Both the position numbers and the translations under genes were made by a program. From assembly GCA_010645155.1 (NCBI GenBank), contig CM021317.1, forward strand, positions 6,395,478-6,459,477: a DNA stretch of 64,000 bases, in the 5' to 3' direction. The DNA comes from Tigriopus japonicus. Lineage: Eukaryota > Arthropoda > Copepoda > Harpacticoida > Harpacticidae. Positions 33,476 to 46,800 of this stretch are shown piece after piece. Numbering within the stretch: the stretch's first letter is position 1; each line of letters starts with the position of its first letter. The notes beneath the pieces were generated by a model. It was not told the DNA's origin. It was given only the letters and a program-made list of their open reading frames with translations, and did not search any database.

Positions 33476-33808
33476 TCTAGAAACTTCGAATTTATTAGAT
33501 CCCGTTTAGGGTTTAAGTCATTTCAAAGATAATTCTCAGCAGTCAAGTTTTTTTAAATTATAGGTATAAGTAGTGGAGCCATTCGTGGACCCCAAAAGAG
33601 ATCTCCTCGTTCCTTTCCAAGGGAACATCTTTAGGACCTCTCCTTTTGGTTTTCTAAGTAGAATAAACTTGTTCTTGTTGTAGTGAGTCCCCTCAACATC
33701 ATGCGTTTGCGTAAGTCGGCGTAAGATGACCGCTCTTGCTTCTCTTAAGCATCTGCTCTTATGGCCGCTGTTTCTGAAGCCGCATGCATTATACAAAACA
33801 AATTAAGT

Positions 33809-34159
33809 TAAGACTAATCCAAAGGCGTTTTTCTCGTTTGCGAATACAAAGAGAAAAATGAAGCATCCTGTAGGACCTTTTGAGGTCGGCGGTAAAACCG
33901 TCAATGATAGTGAGGTTATGGCCAGTATGCTTGGAGATCAGTTCTCAAGTGTATTTTCAATTCCAAAAAGGGTAGACAGAGCAGGCCATGACTGTAGCAA
34001 TGTTTTTGATGAGACTGGCATTGATAGTCAGAATAATCGACTGGAGGATCTGGTAGTCACAGATCAAGATGCTTTTGAGGCCATCAAGAGCTTAAAGCTC
34101 TCGAGTTCTCCTGGACCTGATGGTGTGACATCTCAGTTTCTGATGAAATGTTCACAGAT
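33809..34159 (+). pseudogene. Non-LTR reverse transcriptase N-terminal fragment, cut by gap
   Basis: Open frame reading NPKAFFSFANTKRKMKHPVGPF, then MASMLGDQFSSVFS and AIKSLKLSSSPGPDGVTSQFL: the linker and first conserved block (SSPGPDG) of a non-LTR retrotransposon reverse transcriptase. The frame is still open where the run of N begins, so it may be longer and even intact there. No endonuclease is seen upstream, so a 5'-truncated copy is likely. Confidence 0.75.
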
Positions 34160-34931
34160 NNNNNNNNNNNNNNNNNNNNNNNNNNNNNNNNNNNNNNNNN
34201 NNNNNNNNNNNNNNNNNNNNNNNNNNNNNNNNNNNNNNNNNNNNNNNNNNNNNNNNNNNNNNNNNNNNNNNNNNNNNNNNNNNNNNNNNNNNNNNNNNNN
34301 NNNNNNNNNNNNNNNNNNNNNNNNNNNNNNNNNNNNNNNNNNNNNNNNNNNNNNNNNNNNNNNNNNNNNNNNNNNNNNNNNNNNNNNNNNNNNNNNNNNN
34401 NNNNNNNNNNNNNNNNNNNNNNNNNNNNNNNNNNNNNNNNNNNNNNNNNNNNNNNNNNNNNNNNNNNNNNNNNNNNNNNNNNNNNNNNNNNNNNNNNNNN
34501 NNNNNNNNNNNNNNNNNNNNNNNNNNNNNNNNNNNNNNNNNNNNNNNNNNNNNNNNNNNNNNNNNNNNNNNNNNNNNNNNNNNNNNNNNNNNNNNNNNNN
34601 NNNNNNNNNNNNNNNNNNNNNNNNNNNNNNNNNNNNNNNNNNNNNNNNNNNNNNNNNNNNNNNNNNNNNNNNNNNNNNNNNNNNNNNNNNNNNNNNNNNN
34701 NNNNNNNNNNNNNNNNNNNNNNNNNNNNNNNNNNNNNNNNNNNNNNNNNNNNNNNNNNNNNNNNNNNNNNNNNNNNNNNNNNNNNNNNNNNNNNNNNNNN
34801 NNNNNNNNNNNNNNNNNNNNNNNNNNNNNNNNNNNNNNNNNNNNNNNNNNNNNNNNNNNNNNNNNNNNNNNNNNNNNNNNNNNNNNNNNNNNNNNNNNNN
34901 NNNNNNNNNNNNNNNNNNNNNNNNNNNNNNN
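34160..34931. other. Assembly gap (772 N)
   Basis: All bases are N. Open frames across it are meaningless. Confidence 0.99.
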
Positions 34932-35646
34932 TTTAAAGGCCAAATGTTTCAATGATATTTAAGAAAACAACATCAAATTAATCAATGAAATATTGAAATC
35001 GCACTATTATTATCGCATTAGCATATATTGCAATATTATAAAACTATTTTATTTTAAGAGTATTTGGGGAGAAATGAATTGGTACCTTTTTGAAACAGTC
35101 AACCAAGAGTCCAACCACGTCATTTTTTGTGGTAAGAGTTCCAAATTTATATTTTGTATCATAATCCATCAATGTAAATTTGGAGGCCAAGCTTCATTTT
35201 ACGTATATTTCCCACGCTATCTTGTTGAATTTCAATTTGACTATTCCCCTCGAAAATAGTCATAAAGAGTTACAAGAATTGGGAGATTTTTCGGGAAAAA
35301 TCCAAAAATCCGATTTGCTTGTCAAAATTTCAAAGGATTCACTGAAATCAAGAACATTCGTGAAATGGTTCCTTAAAAAACGGGAATTTTCCCTTTACTT
35401 TTGGAAGAGGAGCCCAAATCTAGGGGAAGATTCCGCAAAAATTGAATTGAAAAATCTTTGAACTAATTGTGCTCATCAAAGGGTCTCAAGGCTGGACAAG
35501 AATCAGACTTGTTGGTAACTTTTGAAACCAACATGCCTATTTTCAAATTCTTTGAACTTTGTAAGAGGTGCTTTACACAAACCAGATGAAGCCACAAGAG
35601 AAAGAACCATTTGAGAGCAAATACCCGACCGATGAATGATGATGAT
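34932..35646. other. AT-rich sequence, no gene seen
   Basis: No conserved coding or bounded repeat. The last 60 bases (35585-35636) resemble a stretch at 37055-37104 in direct orientation. Confidence 0.4.
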
Positions 35647-36425
35647 TAGGCCTGGGAAATTGATGCAATTTTTTATTGGTATTTGGGGCCTTTATTTGCA
35701 CTGGTTTGCAAATCGCTTTATTTGAATTGAGTTGCGTTTCAAGCGCTTATTTGCATTTTGATTGATATTTTGGAGACTTTTTGGGAACGTGTGCAGAAAA
35801 AACGTGACCTTCAAGATTGGTTTAGCGGATAAAATATACTTTCCAGAAACTTTTTTTTTGGAAATTTGATTAAAATATAGATGCGAAAACCAGTGATTGT
35901 CCCATCTAGTATTTTTTAATTTGATTTTTCTGATACAAACTTCGGAAGTTGTAGTACCTTAGCTTTGGCTAACAAAGCCCGGAAGTTTAATTCTACTAAG
36001 TGTAAGGATTGCAGGTTTACACACCTTAATAGCTGACAGATGACAATGAGGGAGATATTTTTAAGAAATATAGTCTCTTTTTCAAAATTAGAGTTAGGAA
36101 AACGGAATTAACAAAGAAAGTTTTGGAACTGAACAATGACCGGACTAAATCTGTGGATATTGTTGTGATCGGTTAAAAGTCTCCTCTCAGAAGCTTTTTC
36201 ACATCCACAGGTAGAAAAAAATCAAAGATACGTTAAGATGGTGCTCAAGATACAAAATAATTTTAGCCCTTTAAGTCTTAAATCGACAACCCAGACCTTA
36301 AAAACCCAAAATAAAACATTAATTGGGCCCCTGAAATACGATTTTATTTGCATTCTGGGCCTTTTGTATTTACATTTTGAAGAACATTTAAGGCACTTTT
36401 TATTTGCACTAAATTCCTACTCCTA
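35647..36425. mobile_element. hAT-like MITE with TTATTTGCA repeats, TSD ATGATGAT
   Basis: A 779-bp element flanked by 8-bp ATGATGAT on both sides (35639-35646 and 36426-36433; part of a GAT repeat, so weaker evidence alone). Ends: TAGGCCTGGGAAATTGATGC at the left and, as complement, TAGGAGTAGGAATTTAGTGC at the right. TTATTTGCA or close variants recur near both ends. No coding capacity. Confidence 0.75.
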
Positions 36426-37866
36426 ATGATGATACAGAAGTTCCGACTGTCTGAAGTGAACCCTCTGAGGAACACAAGCAGAAGCTTATTATAGAAACCT
36501 ACTTCGTTTCCACAATTTTTATTGAAACTTCTTTAAGACCGTCCTTTGTTCACTTCTAGCAGGGTTCCCCAAATTTACTGACAAAATGAGGAATATGTCA
36601 GTTCATCTCCGTAAGAAAGATCGAAGGTGTGACTGAAACGTGGTGTTGGTAGGAGATTGGTGTTTGCAATGGTGTTTGTAGCGCGCGCTACCGATGGTTC
36701 ATGTTGCTCCGCACTCGTTGAAATCCAGTTGAAAAGAACTGGGAAGAACATATTTGAGAAGGCGACGACCTTGCTGTGAGACAGATCAGGGGCACTGCGG
36801 TGAAGAACTAACTCAGGCAGATCTTGCCGAAAGGTTTTTTACCTTCGAATCAGCAGCCCTGATTGACCTTGTGAAAGGAATAACACATTTGTTTCGATTG
36901 ACGTTTTGTCTTGAAAAGGAATTTTGGTTGGCAATTAAGTAAGATGTAGCACGTGAAGAACGCTAATTCAGCCTTTAATTTGGCCTAGGCATAAGGTTGG
37001 GTTCTGTATCTCTCCTCAAGTATTGATTTGATGGCTTAACAAAGCCGGCCTGATGAAGCCAAAAATGAGTGAACCACTTGAGAGCAGGCACGCGACTGAT
37101 GATCACGAAGGTTTGCCGTGTTCATCTGCGAAACATCTAATAAGCTAGAACTCGAGAAAGTATCTTGCTTCACCCCTCCACTTCAATGTTTCATGCAGAT
37201 TCCAGTAATTCAAGAGGTCACTGAACCACCCGAAAAAATGCCCACGGCACTTCTTTGTCAAATCTTTAGCAACCCTGATCTTGGGCCGGGATTTTGGTTA
37301 CTAGTTACCAGAACTCTGATCGGCAACTCGCGGGATTGGAGTGCTCTCAAGCGTCCGTTCGTTCGTCTGTGGTTTGGAAGGAATGGAGCGGACACGGTCG
37401 TCGGTCCTCTTGTAGGTTTTGAATGTAGTGGGCCTCTTGGAAGTTGATAAGCCAGTTAGCAGTTACCAGTGTTAAATGTCGCGAGACTCGGACAAGAACA
37501 CATAGAGCCACTCCAAAAACAACATCATACCAACCAACCTACCAACCAACCATCTAACACAGCATCGAGTTCTTTCAACATTCAATCAGCTGTTGTATGG
37601 TGTGTGTTTGTGTGTGTTCCTAATGCCTTTGTGCTAGTGAATAATTCTACTGCCAGCATTTCCAGTGAGCTAGTGTTTGGCCTTTGTTCGGAGGGTTTAG
37701 GATAGGGCGTTGTTGTAGAGGTCGTCTGCGCATGTGGAGTGTTCAAGCAATGAGGACCTGGGGGGAACCGTGTGCATGATTGCCGAGTGTCGTCATTAGT
37801 TAAGTGTGTTCCACCTTCACACCGGGAACCATACCTCGTCAGAGGTCCACAAGGATACTTTCAGCC
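36426..37866. promoter_or_regulatory. Upstream region of Duox
   Basis: About 1.4 kb between the MITE and the proposed Duox start. It must hold the promoter and 5' UTR unless further upstream exons exist. A CCAACCAACC-rich stretch lies at 37528-37555. No TATA box or initiator can be assigned with confidence. Confidence 0.35.
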
Positions 37867-40800
37867 ATGTCTCCTAGTCGAGGAAAAGCGTTTCTGGCCT
37901 TTTGGCCTTCATCCTCCAACGCAAGTTTGGAGGGTTCCACTAGTCCAAGAAGAAGGAGTGGTTGCCTGAAAAGGACCACGACGACTTTGTTCCTTGTCAT
38001 AGCTATTTTGATTGTACCCAGGATTCAAGCAGATTCGAATGGTAAGCCGCTTTATCTTGTTGTATTGCGTACTTCATTTTTTAAAGTAGATAATGAAAAT
38101 AAAATCATTAATCGAATGCCGTGGTTTCAAGATTGGTGGTCGTTCAACTTCCCCTGAAGTTGTTTGGGAAGATTCTGGCTTTATATTACATGTTGTATGT
38201 CATTTCTAGGAAGGTTGTCAAAATCTTGCATGGCATTATGGCCCAAAGCAAGGAATTCGCCTTCAATTCTTCTCACTAGAGCAGCCTGAAGGTGGATTGT
38301 CAATAAAACTGTATTGTAGTAGCTTTGAGAGGCGATTGCTGATTTGACCTGATCCCACGTTGAATTTGATGGTCCGGACCAGAACTTTATTTTGAGTTCA
38401 ACACTGACCTCCCTTACGATTTAATTGCGATTAGAATTAGCCATAACATGGTGGACTTTGATAATGAGAACTTCCGCCATGGCACAAGTGGCGTGATTGA
38501 CCTTTGCCAAATGTTGGAAATGCTATTGCATTAAAACGCCACAAGTCTCACTGATCATTTGTCAGATTTTCGTGCATCCTCTATCGGATAGAAAGGACGA
38601 GTAAGACCATTTATATTCTGTTCAAAGGAAATCGTCCATTCTAGTTAACCATTCTCTTGGCATCCCTCTGAGAGACTAACCATAAATTCATGGATTATTA
38701 TAAAGGCAAGTCTGAAAAGTAACCTCCAAAATTCAGCACGTTGTTTAAGAAGTAATAATGTACGTAGATAGTGTCTTTGAATCACGAAAGGTTACAATAA
38801 ACCCCGTAAATGGTTTTGTCCATGGCTTGAACTCGTACTCTATCTTAGTATCGAGGGTGATATTTGGGCGAGTCTCCTGTAGCAGAATTCTGGTATAAAT
38901 GTCAGATAGTATTTGACGAGTTCTTTGACCATAAAATCTCTCTGTTCGGGCCTAATGACTTTCAAAATGTTTATTAACATGATAAAAATCAACAAACGTG
39001 GAAGTCATTCGTTTTCCTCATTGTTATTTTTTTGCGCTTGAAGCAACTGGAACGACGACGACGTCTCACAATCTTTAAGAATGCAGTCAAGTGTTCAATA
39101 TTTTACCTAAACCACCCAAGCAGTCTGGATAATAGATTGTGGCCATGATGTAGTTCCGTTGAGACCAAAAGAATCCGGCAACCTTTTTTGGGAGGATGTG
39201 CAATTGTTCATGATTTTTGCCACGAGTCTGCTCTTAAATTTGGCGGCTTTTTGAGGGAGAGCATTGAACTAGACGAATCATCGCCATTTTCAACCTCACT
39301 GGTCTCGATGAGATACAGTTCAAATCTCTTGGAGATAATCAGCCAATGTATTCAGGGTTGGACGACCAGATCAAATTGTAATCAAGGATCTCCATATTCA
39401 CAAAAGAACCTTAGTTGCTTGAATGGGTTTTCTTCATTTGCATCGCCAATCCACCCGAAGCTTTCAAGCCTCCCCCAAATTCCATTTTTCATAAATGTCA
39501 ATGAGTTATCAGACGACGTCTTCGTTGCAGCCCTTACCGAAGTTGAACAATGATGAGTGATCTCTTACGTTATGGCCCCCTCTCTCTCTCTCTTCTGATT
39601 CATGGCTTACGTAATCTTCTAAATGTCAGCCACTCTCGGAATGCCTACATAAGTCGGGCTGATATTTAGCTTCATCCAGATTTCTTTGGAACCTCATGCC
39701 GCTGTTGTTGGTTGATGATGATGATGATGATGATGAAGCTGTCGGCCATGCTATCCATAGGGTCTAGGTCCGTTTGCATGGTTGGAAACCCCCCAAGAGG
39801 TGATTGGCCTTCTTGTTCTTGGTGATGCCGACCTCTTCATTCTGCAAGCCATGTTACTGAGATTCAATTAAAACCATCTCAAGTGGTCTTGGAGTTGTCC
39901 GAACACAATGGTACACATGGTCCCAATTCACGAATGTCTGATGACGACAAATTGTCAAGCTGAAGCCAATCTGGAAGTGCAAAAGAGAGACCGTACATAG
40001 AATGACGTTCAAGATGACTTGCCGTCATTTTCTTCCGAGCGAGCTCTAAGGAGACAAAAGGCCCTTCTGTTGTGGCGTTTGAATGATTGCCAGTTAGGCC
40101 TTTTTTTAGGTCGAATCTAGTCAATTCAAGGTCTCGGCCATAGTCATTAACTTGGATTGAAATGGACTCCCATTTTGATGTTCTCATTGTAATGAAAATG
40201 AACATGCAAAGTAGTAAGGTTGGGACTTTGTTTGGAATCGGTAGCGATCTTATGATCATCCATGCGTACTTTTATTGAAGTGTTTAACTGGCGGCTAAAT
40301 CCTCCGAGCGTACCCATTTCGACAATTATTCCCTGCATATTGACGCACACATTCTACGGAGAGGGGAACATGCTTGCATACCATGACATCTACCCTCTTG
40401 AAGAATAAGAACCGTCTCTATTTGACTTGACCTGGTTGCGTTCGGCCTGTCCCTGAGTGATACTTCTCAGGGACTCGCCCATGGCCTAAAAATGAACTCT
40501 CTGACGCTTGTGTCGTCCTTCTCTGAAGATATTTGGAACCAACCGACCGACCAACTAACCAACCAACAAACCATGCTGCTCATTCCCGTTGTGGGAGCTT
40601 GGCAACGGCTCATTCATGGTGAGACACGCCCGAGTCTCAGAAGAAGTTTTCACCCCGGAAAAGTGACCCTGACCAGAAATGAGACTGGTTTGGTCGATTC
40701 AAGTGCACCTTCTGCCTGAATGCGTACCACTGACTGACTGACGAGTCAAGTCATAATACGCTTACAAGTTCTATCGATCGTACGTACGCATTAGCTGTGT

Positions 40801-43800
40801 GCGTCTGTTTCTTGGTGGGTGTGTTAGTTTGTCGGGAGGAAGGCTTAGACTTTGGTTGTTGTGTGGATGGAGTATGTTAAATTGAGCGTTGTTGGCTTGG
40901 GGGAGCCGCCCTAGTTCGATAGAACTGGAATAGGTCTCACAAGTTGTTGAGTGCCCTCTTGAGTTGGCTGTTGGTATTTGGATGATAATCGGTTCGCCCC
41001 TCTTAAGGCAAAGCTGCTCGAACAATCCGGTAAGCTTTTGACTTATGAGAGGAGCCCCGTTTTGTAACGAAATGTCAGGAATCTTCGACGAACCAAGACC
41101 TTCTTACTTGAAGAAGGAGGTGCGAGGTTCATTGACCATAAAGCCGACAACAGAGTACGTGAACAGACTGGTTGCCAAGTACGGTCTGCGTCTGGGAAAC
41201 GGATCGGAAGGGATATGCGTGTGCTCCCAAAAAAGCGGAAACATGCCCAAGGACATGACATCCTACTTTTGCATTCTGCCCGAATGTTTAGGGGAGGTTT
41301 GTCAATTTACATCTCTTCATTAGATCTACATTCAGATTGAGCATCCTCGAGAACCAATAGGAGGGCAGGGATTAACTTCAAAGGCACTTGGGGGATTGAA
41401 TCGGCCATTATTCATGGGAAGAGGTGCGTTCAATTGCGTCTGTTCGTAACTCAGTACTCTAAACACAAAGCCTTCCTTGGCTTGCTTGGATGCGAAACAA
41501 AGCGACTCTCTGGCTGCCAGTGTGTGTTTCACAAAGCCTGGAGATTTATAGTTCCAGATCCATATTGCCAAAGATGGCCATCGAACTTGGGGTGTTTGCC
41601 ATAAGTCTTCCTTATCCGGATCTAGACGTGGCCTTCCTGGCGTGACAAAAACAAGGACGTTTCTGCGGCCCATTGTCATTCGTGAATATCATGCTCAATC
41701 GGTTGAATTGATTCCTTTACCACTTACTCCTCCTTTTTCTAAGACCTCAAACAGTGAGCATAATTGAGGCGAACATTGCAAGCATGCGGATGCATGCACG
41801 ATTTTCTCATTACATTGCAAGCCTATTCATAGAGCGTTTCATTGGAGTTTTTTGCTCTTCTACCTTGAAAGAGATCCAGTTATTGGAGAGAGAGAGACAA
41901 CCCTCGAATTCAAAATGAAAAAAAAAACAAGGGCCGTCCAAAGTCCACCAATTCAGTTGTAGGTTGGCTTTTAATGAAGTTTGAAGAAGGCTACTGCACC
42001 GCCCACTTGTGATCATTGTCCGTAGAATCGGATGACCGAGGGTCTAGATATGTAGGCATGTACATTCCGTATAGGCGCAGATTCTGGCAACGAACCATAA
42101 GGTGTTACAATGGACTCAATAACCTGAACCATCACATGACCATTTGACATTTGGTGCAAGACCAGTCAGTTGGTGTGGACTCAATAGACAATGCTGATGG
42201 CGAGGATGATTATGATGCTGCTGACGCCGACCGTGAAGAGCTAAGACAAAAATTATTAGCGACCAAAGTACGTCAGGTGGGTTTGTTGAGAGGATGAGAT
42301 GTTTTGGCAAATGCCCACCGCTGACGTCGTCGGGGTCCATTTTGAAATCAAAGTGCTGATGCCCAGTCTGATTATTTCAAGCTTGAAAGAGCAATCTAAA
42401 GTAGCAGGGAATACGTGTGTCTGTCCTTTTGAAGCACTGGGTTTGACTGGATAAGGCTGTGCCCCTAAGAACCGGTCGTGTCATAAATATTGGCTTTGTG
42501 ATGAAGGAGGCGTCGTCCGTGTTGATAGAATCCAATGTTGATCTCCAGAGAGGTGGGGAAGCTAAATAGTGTCTTGCCTAGAATCATTATGGTAAAAGAG
42601 TACGCACGTGCAGTTTTTGGCCCCAGACTCTCCACCTAGCCAAAGAAGGAATGCGCTAATAGTTTATGAAAACACACAACTTTGAAAGAAAATGCTAAAC
42701 AAAGCATTCACAAAAGCAGAAAACTCAAGACTTGAAAAAGCAGTCATGTTAAAAGTAACGTGTAAAAAGTAAAATTTTGTTTTGCGGCTTTTAGTGGTCT
42801 TTCCTTTTTCCTCTTCCAATTGTGAATACTTTTTTCACGTGTGTACTCTTTTTAATGATAGTGGCTCTAGTCGTGCCAAAAGGCTCTAAGCCTGATTGGG
42901 TGTTTGGAACGACGGCCTCGATTTTGACCTCGTTGACTCGACTTTTGGAAGGATTTGATGCTGCTTATGGATGTTGCGATTATATGGGATGACAAGTGTC
43001 CGATTCGAATTTGGTCATTCCATATTTTTTTTCCTTTTATCGACCATGACGCAGAGTTCTTTTGCATGAGAAGCGACAACTTATTCAGAGTTCTTTGCAT
43101 CCCAATATTGCTCTTGATACGTTAACGTTAACAAGCTTCAAAGTTGGGGTTGATAGGTATCATGAATCTTAAAATCTAATTTTTCCTTCCCTGACCTTTA
43201 TAGCTCATCATTGTCAGTGATGGATTTTTTGGTGATTCATTATCTGGCCAAGTTTATTGATGAAGATTTTCCTGATCAGCCAGTCACGATGCTAACCTAC
43301 GAGTAAATGTTACGCGCATTTTGATGCTAGATGTATTCTTTGCATTTTTAGATTGCTACGTGGGACATACCAACAAAGAAACTAAATCTTTAAAAAAATA
43401 GGATGAGGTTTTGAAGTGCCAACACAAAAATTAGTCTGTGTGAAAAAAATGTTTTTGTTGTTAGTTAGAAAAACTGAAAAATCTGAAATTCTACCTAGAT
43501 TTAAGCCTAAAATGATGGCTCTTATGTGGACTTCTAACGCAAATGTAATAAATATATGTTTTAAAGGGATATGAGTTTGAAATGGTGAATTGTTAAGATT
43601 AAGCCTTAAAAGTTTTTGGCGCTCGTTATCTAAAATGTGTCTTGAAAAGAATGTTCAAATCTGAGAACGAGCTCTTGAAAACGTTTGGCCAAAAAACTTG
43701 AAAGACCATCTTTTTAGACCAAGAGTTATGCATTTTGTCGAACATACTAAGCCGTTGTTTTTTGCCCGATTAAAACACTTTTGTTTGATCATTTCAAGTT

Positions 43801-46800
43801 GACATTCCAGTCATTTTTTTGATATGGTAGGATTGTTTATCTAGTCATTTTTTGTGCAACATGATCCGGGGGGAAAACTTTTTGACCTCATCAAGTCGTG
43901 TTTTCTTGTTCATGCCAAGCTTTTCATCCATTTTTTTTTCTTTATAAATTTCCATAAATGAATAAACGAATGAACGAAGCGCGTGTTATGCTAATGATTG
44001 ATCCAACAGCCTCGTTTTTCTCATTTGGCTAGGTCTTCAGTTTCAGTTGGTGAATGCAAGGTCGATCAATTGGTTTGGTGCCAAATGGGGTTTACGGATT
44101 GTGATGGTATCAATCGATCACACAATCACGTGGGAAGATTGTGATTGTGAATGGATGTGGTCACAGGTCAGATCTGGAAGACATTGTCTTCAAGGCTGGC
44201 CAAGCCAGGCACATCACTTTAGCTCGCTTTTTTAAAAGTCCGTTTAAATGGCGTTCAGCGTACAAAGATCTATTCGAGCTCGATGGGAAGAAGAACTTGT
44301 TTTCATTGGATGGAGCAAACCCGGATCTTCTTCTCATACCTTGATTCATATCCACCACCCCTCGTGGAGATTCTAGTCTTTGCTCATGTAAAATTTTTCG
44401 ACGAAATGCTTTGTGTTCATTTGTCTTGGATTTTACAAATTGCCTGAAACTCGTGCCCGTGAAAGTAAGATCGACCCAAGATTTCGTAACCCGCCATTGA
44501 ACAAAGCCTTTTCATGGGCCCATTTTTTTCCTCGTTAGCAAGGCTTATTGGTTTTTTAGAACACATTTTGATCATTTTACATTGTCTCGCTTTAACATGC
44601 ATGGCGGTTGACATTGATTAATAGGTTGTTTGAAGGAAGCTTCCTTGCCATTGAAATTTTCACATTTGCTTCCTTTAATTACCAAAATATGATTGAAGTT
44701 GCTAAACGTCAGTCAGACCATTTTCAAGTTTCCGTCTTTCTCAGACTTTTGAATCCAGTTTTATTGGTCCAAACGGGTTTTAATAATCCACTTGGTTATC
44801 TCATGGAAATCCCTTTACAGTCTGACCTTTTTCCCTCCAAGAAATAGGTTTTGCATCCCTCATGTACTTTGCGTGTCAAAATATACCCATGCACGATCAA
44901 GTACAAAAGCATATCACACTAGATTCTTGAGGGTGAGCCCTTCTGTGACCAAAAAAAAAATAACTTTTTTGAGAGACCTTCCAAAATCATTGGAGGTAGT
45001 GATGGACCGAAAGCCCGAAATTTCGGTTTTAGTTTCGTTCATGCCTAACTAAACCAAAAGCAGACATGCACCATAAGAAATTTAGTTTTGCGAGTAAAAA
45101 TGAACTTTTTTTCTTTTTAAAAATCCTCTAAAGCAGAACTATTTCTGAATTTACAGGATTTGATTATCCATTTTTCTTAGCCCTTAGTAATGATAATCTT
45201 AGTGTGAACTACAGCTTGTATGAATGTGTCTTTTTAGTTAGTTGGTTTTGGTGACGAGTCCTTTCGATCTATCACTAATTGAAGGACTTATGAGTAGAGA
45301 TAGAGTCAGAAAATTCATTTTTTTGTTACTACTGTACTTTTTCAGGTAAATATAAAACTCGTGCTATACTATAAAAACAATTCAATGATCTTAGAATTCA
45401 GGTTCTTTGAGGTAATTAAAGCTTCATTACATTATATCAAGTGTTTTTTGTAGCAAAGACATAAAGCAAAAACTTACGTAGAAAAGCTAGTGCGGAGAAA
45501 ACTTAACTTGATAAAGTAAAAAAATGTCCAAAAAATGTTATTTTGGTCCAAATTATGGTCTGCAGGTTCCTTATGTGCATGATCCTGTCAGATATTCTGA
45601 TAAAATATTTCTGACACTATCCAGAAAATGCCAAAAGTACAGGCGTCTAATAATGACTCATACTGATGCAAGACGCTTATCTCAATTTATCATTGATCTT
45701 CGTCAGATCTTATTTCCCGAGAATCCCTCTTTCTAGTCGATGTTGTAGGGATGGATGGATGGATAGATGGAAGGTGGTCTGATTAGTCAAGCAACTCAAA
45801 TGATAGTCGTAAATGATCGATGAATTTTTGGCTCTCGAAGTCAACGTTTACCTGCCGCCTTCAATACCATGATTGTAAATAGTGTTCAATGTCTATGACG
45901 AGACAGGCCGCAACAAATGCTGCAAGATGATTATGCTTTGGCGACCTTTTCTGACTGCCGTCTCATGCTCTAATTGATGGGGAATTTTATTGGGTAGATT
46001 ATTTCACCAGAAGTCTCCCGAAGTTGTCCCACTTGTGTGTAGCATTTAATGATGAATCATGAGTCAGTTATTGAAAAAAAAAACATGGAATTTTTGAGAA
46101 TGATTTGGAACTTTGGTATCGTCAATCCTAGTTGGCTGTATGTATTTACGAGACAAACTTGGAAGTATTTCCAATAGTAAGTTTTGAAGCGTCATCTTCC
46201 AATCATTGATTTTTTTCCTTTGACTCAGCAGTGAAGAGAAAAAGGTCATAATATTGTTCCAACAATGTCATCATTAGACCCTTAAATAGTGTGCATGCGG
46301 TAGATGCCAATCTTTTATATTTGGGGGACTTATCAGAGCTTTTTCATCGGATTCATTACCAAACGGGATTGATCCTTACTCTGTTAAAATGAAAAGTAGA
46401 GATCGAAACTAGGAATGTTTTGAAGGCGAGTTAAAGTACGGAATTTCAGCAATGTATGGTGTTCTTTAATCAACGCCCAGTTATTCTGAGACTCCATTGA
46501 AATGAGAATTTGTCTTAAATATCGAATTGATTCCATTTTAAGACGCAGAATACGTTGCTTATCTTGAATGAACAAGATATCCACAATGGAGTCCACAATC
46601 AGGCTCCTCTAAACTTGATAGTAATTTAAGACAAAACAAGATGTCAAAGCGACTTTGTCGTTAAAATAACAAGAAAAGTACAGGAGTTTATCCAACTCTT
46701 CGTTTCAGTTATCGAAGCAATTCAATCTTGAGGTCGAACGTTAAATGCCCTAATTCAAATAGCTCCCGAGTATTCTGGAGGACGGTCAAAATACGGCTAT

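Noticed and set aside
34148..34955. Long open frames on both strands across the N run
   Set aside because: Artefacts of undefined bases; only the part before 34160 carries real coding signal.
39188..39553. 121-codon open frame in Duox intron 1
   Set aside because: Random-like composition, no recognised motif and no suitable splice sites linking it to Duox.
41045..41323. 92-codon open frame in Duox intron 1 with several cysteines (ICVCSQKSG...ILPECLGE)
   Set aside because: No family recognised, no splice context tying it to Duox (exons 1 and 2 already join in phase), and the opposite strand is also open, as random sequence often is.
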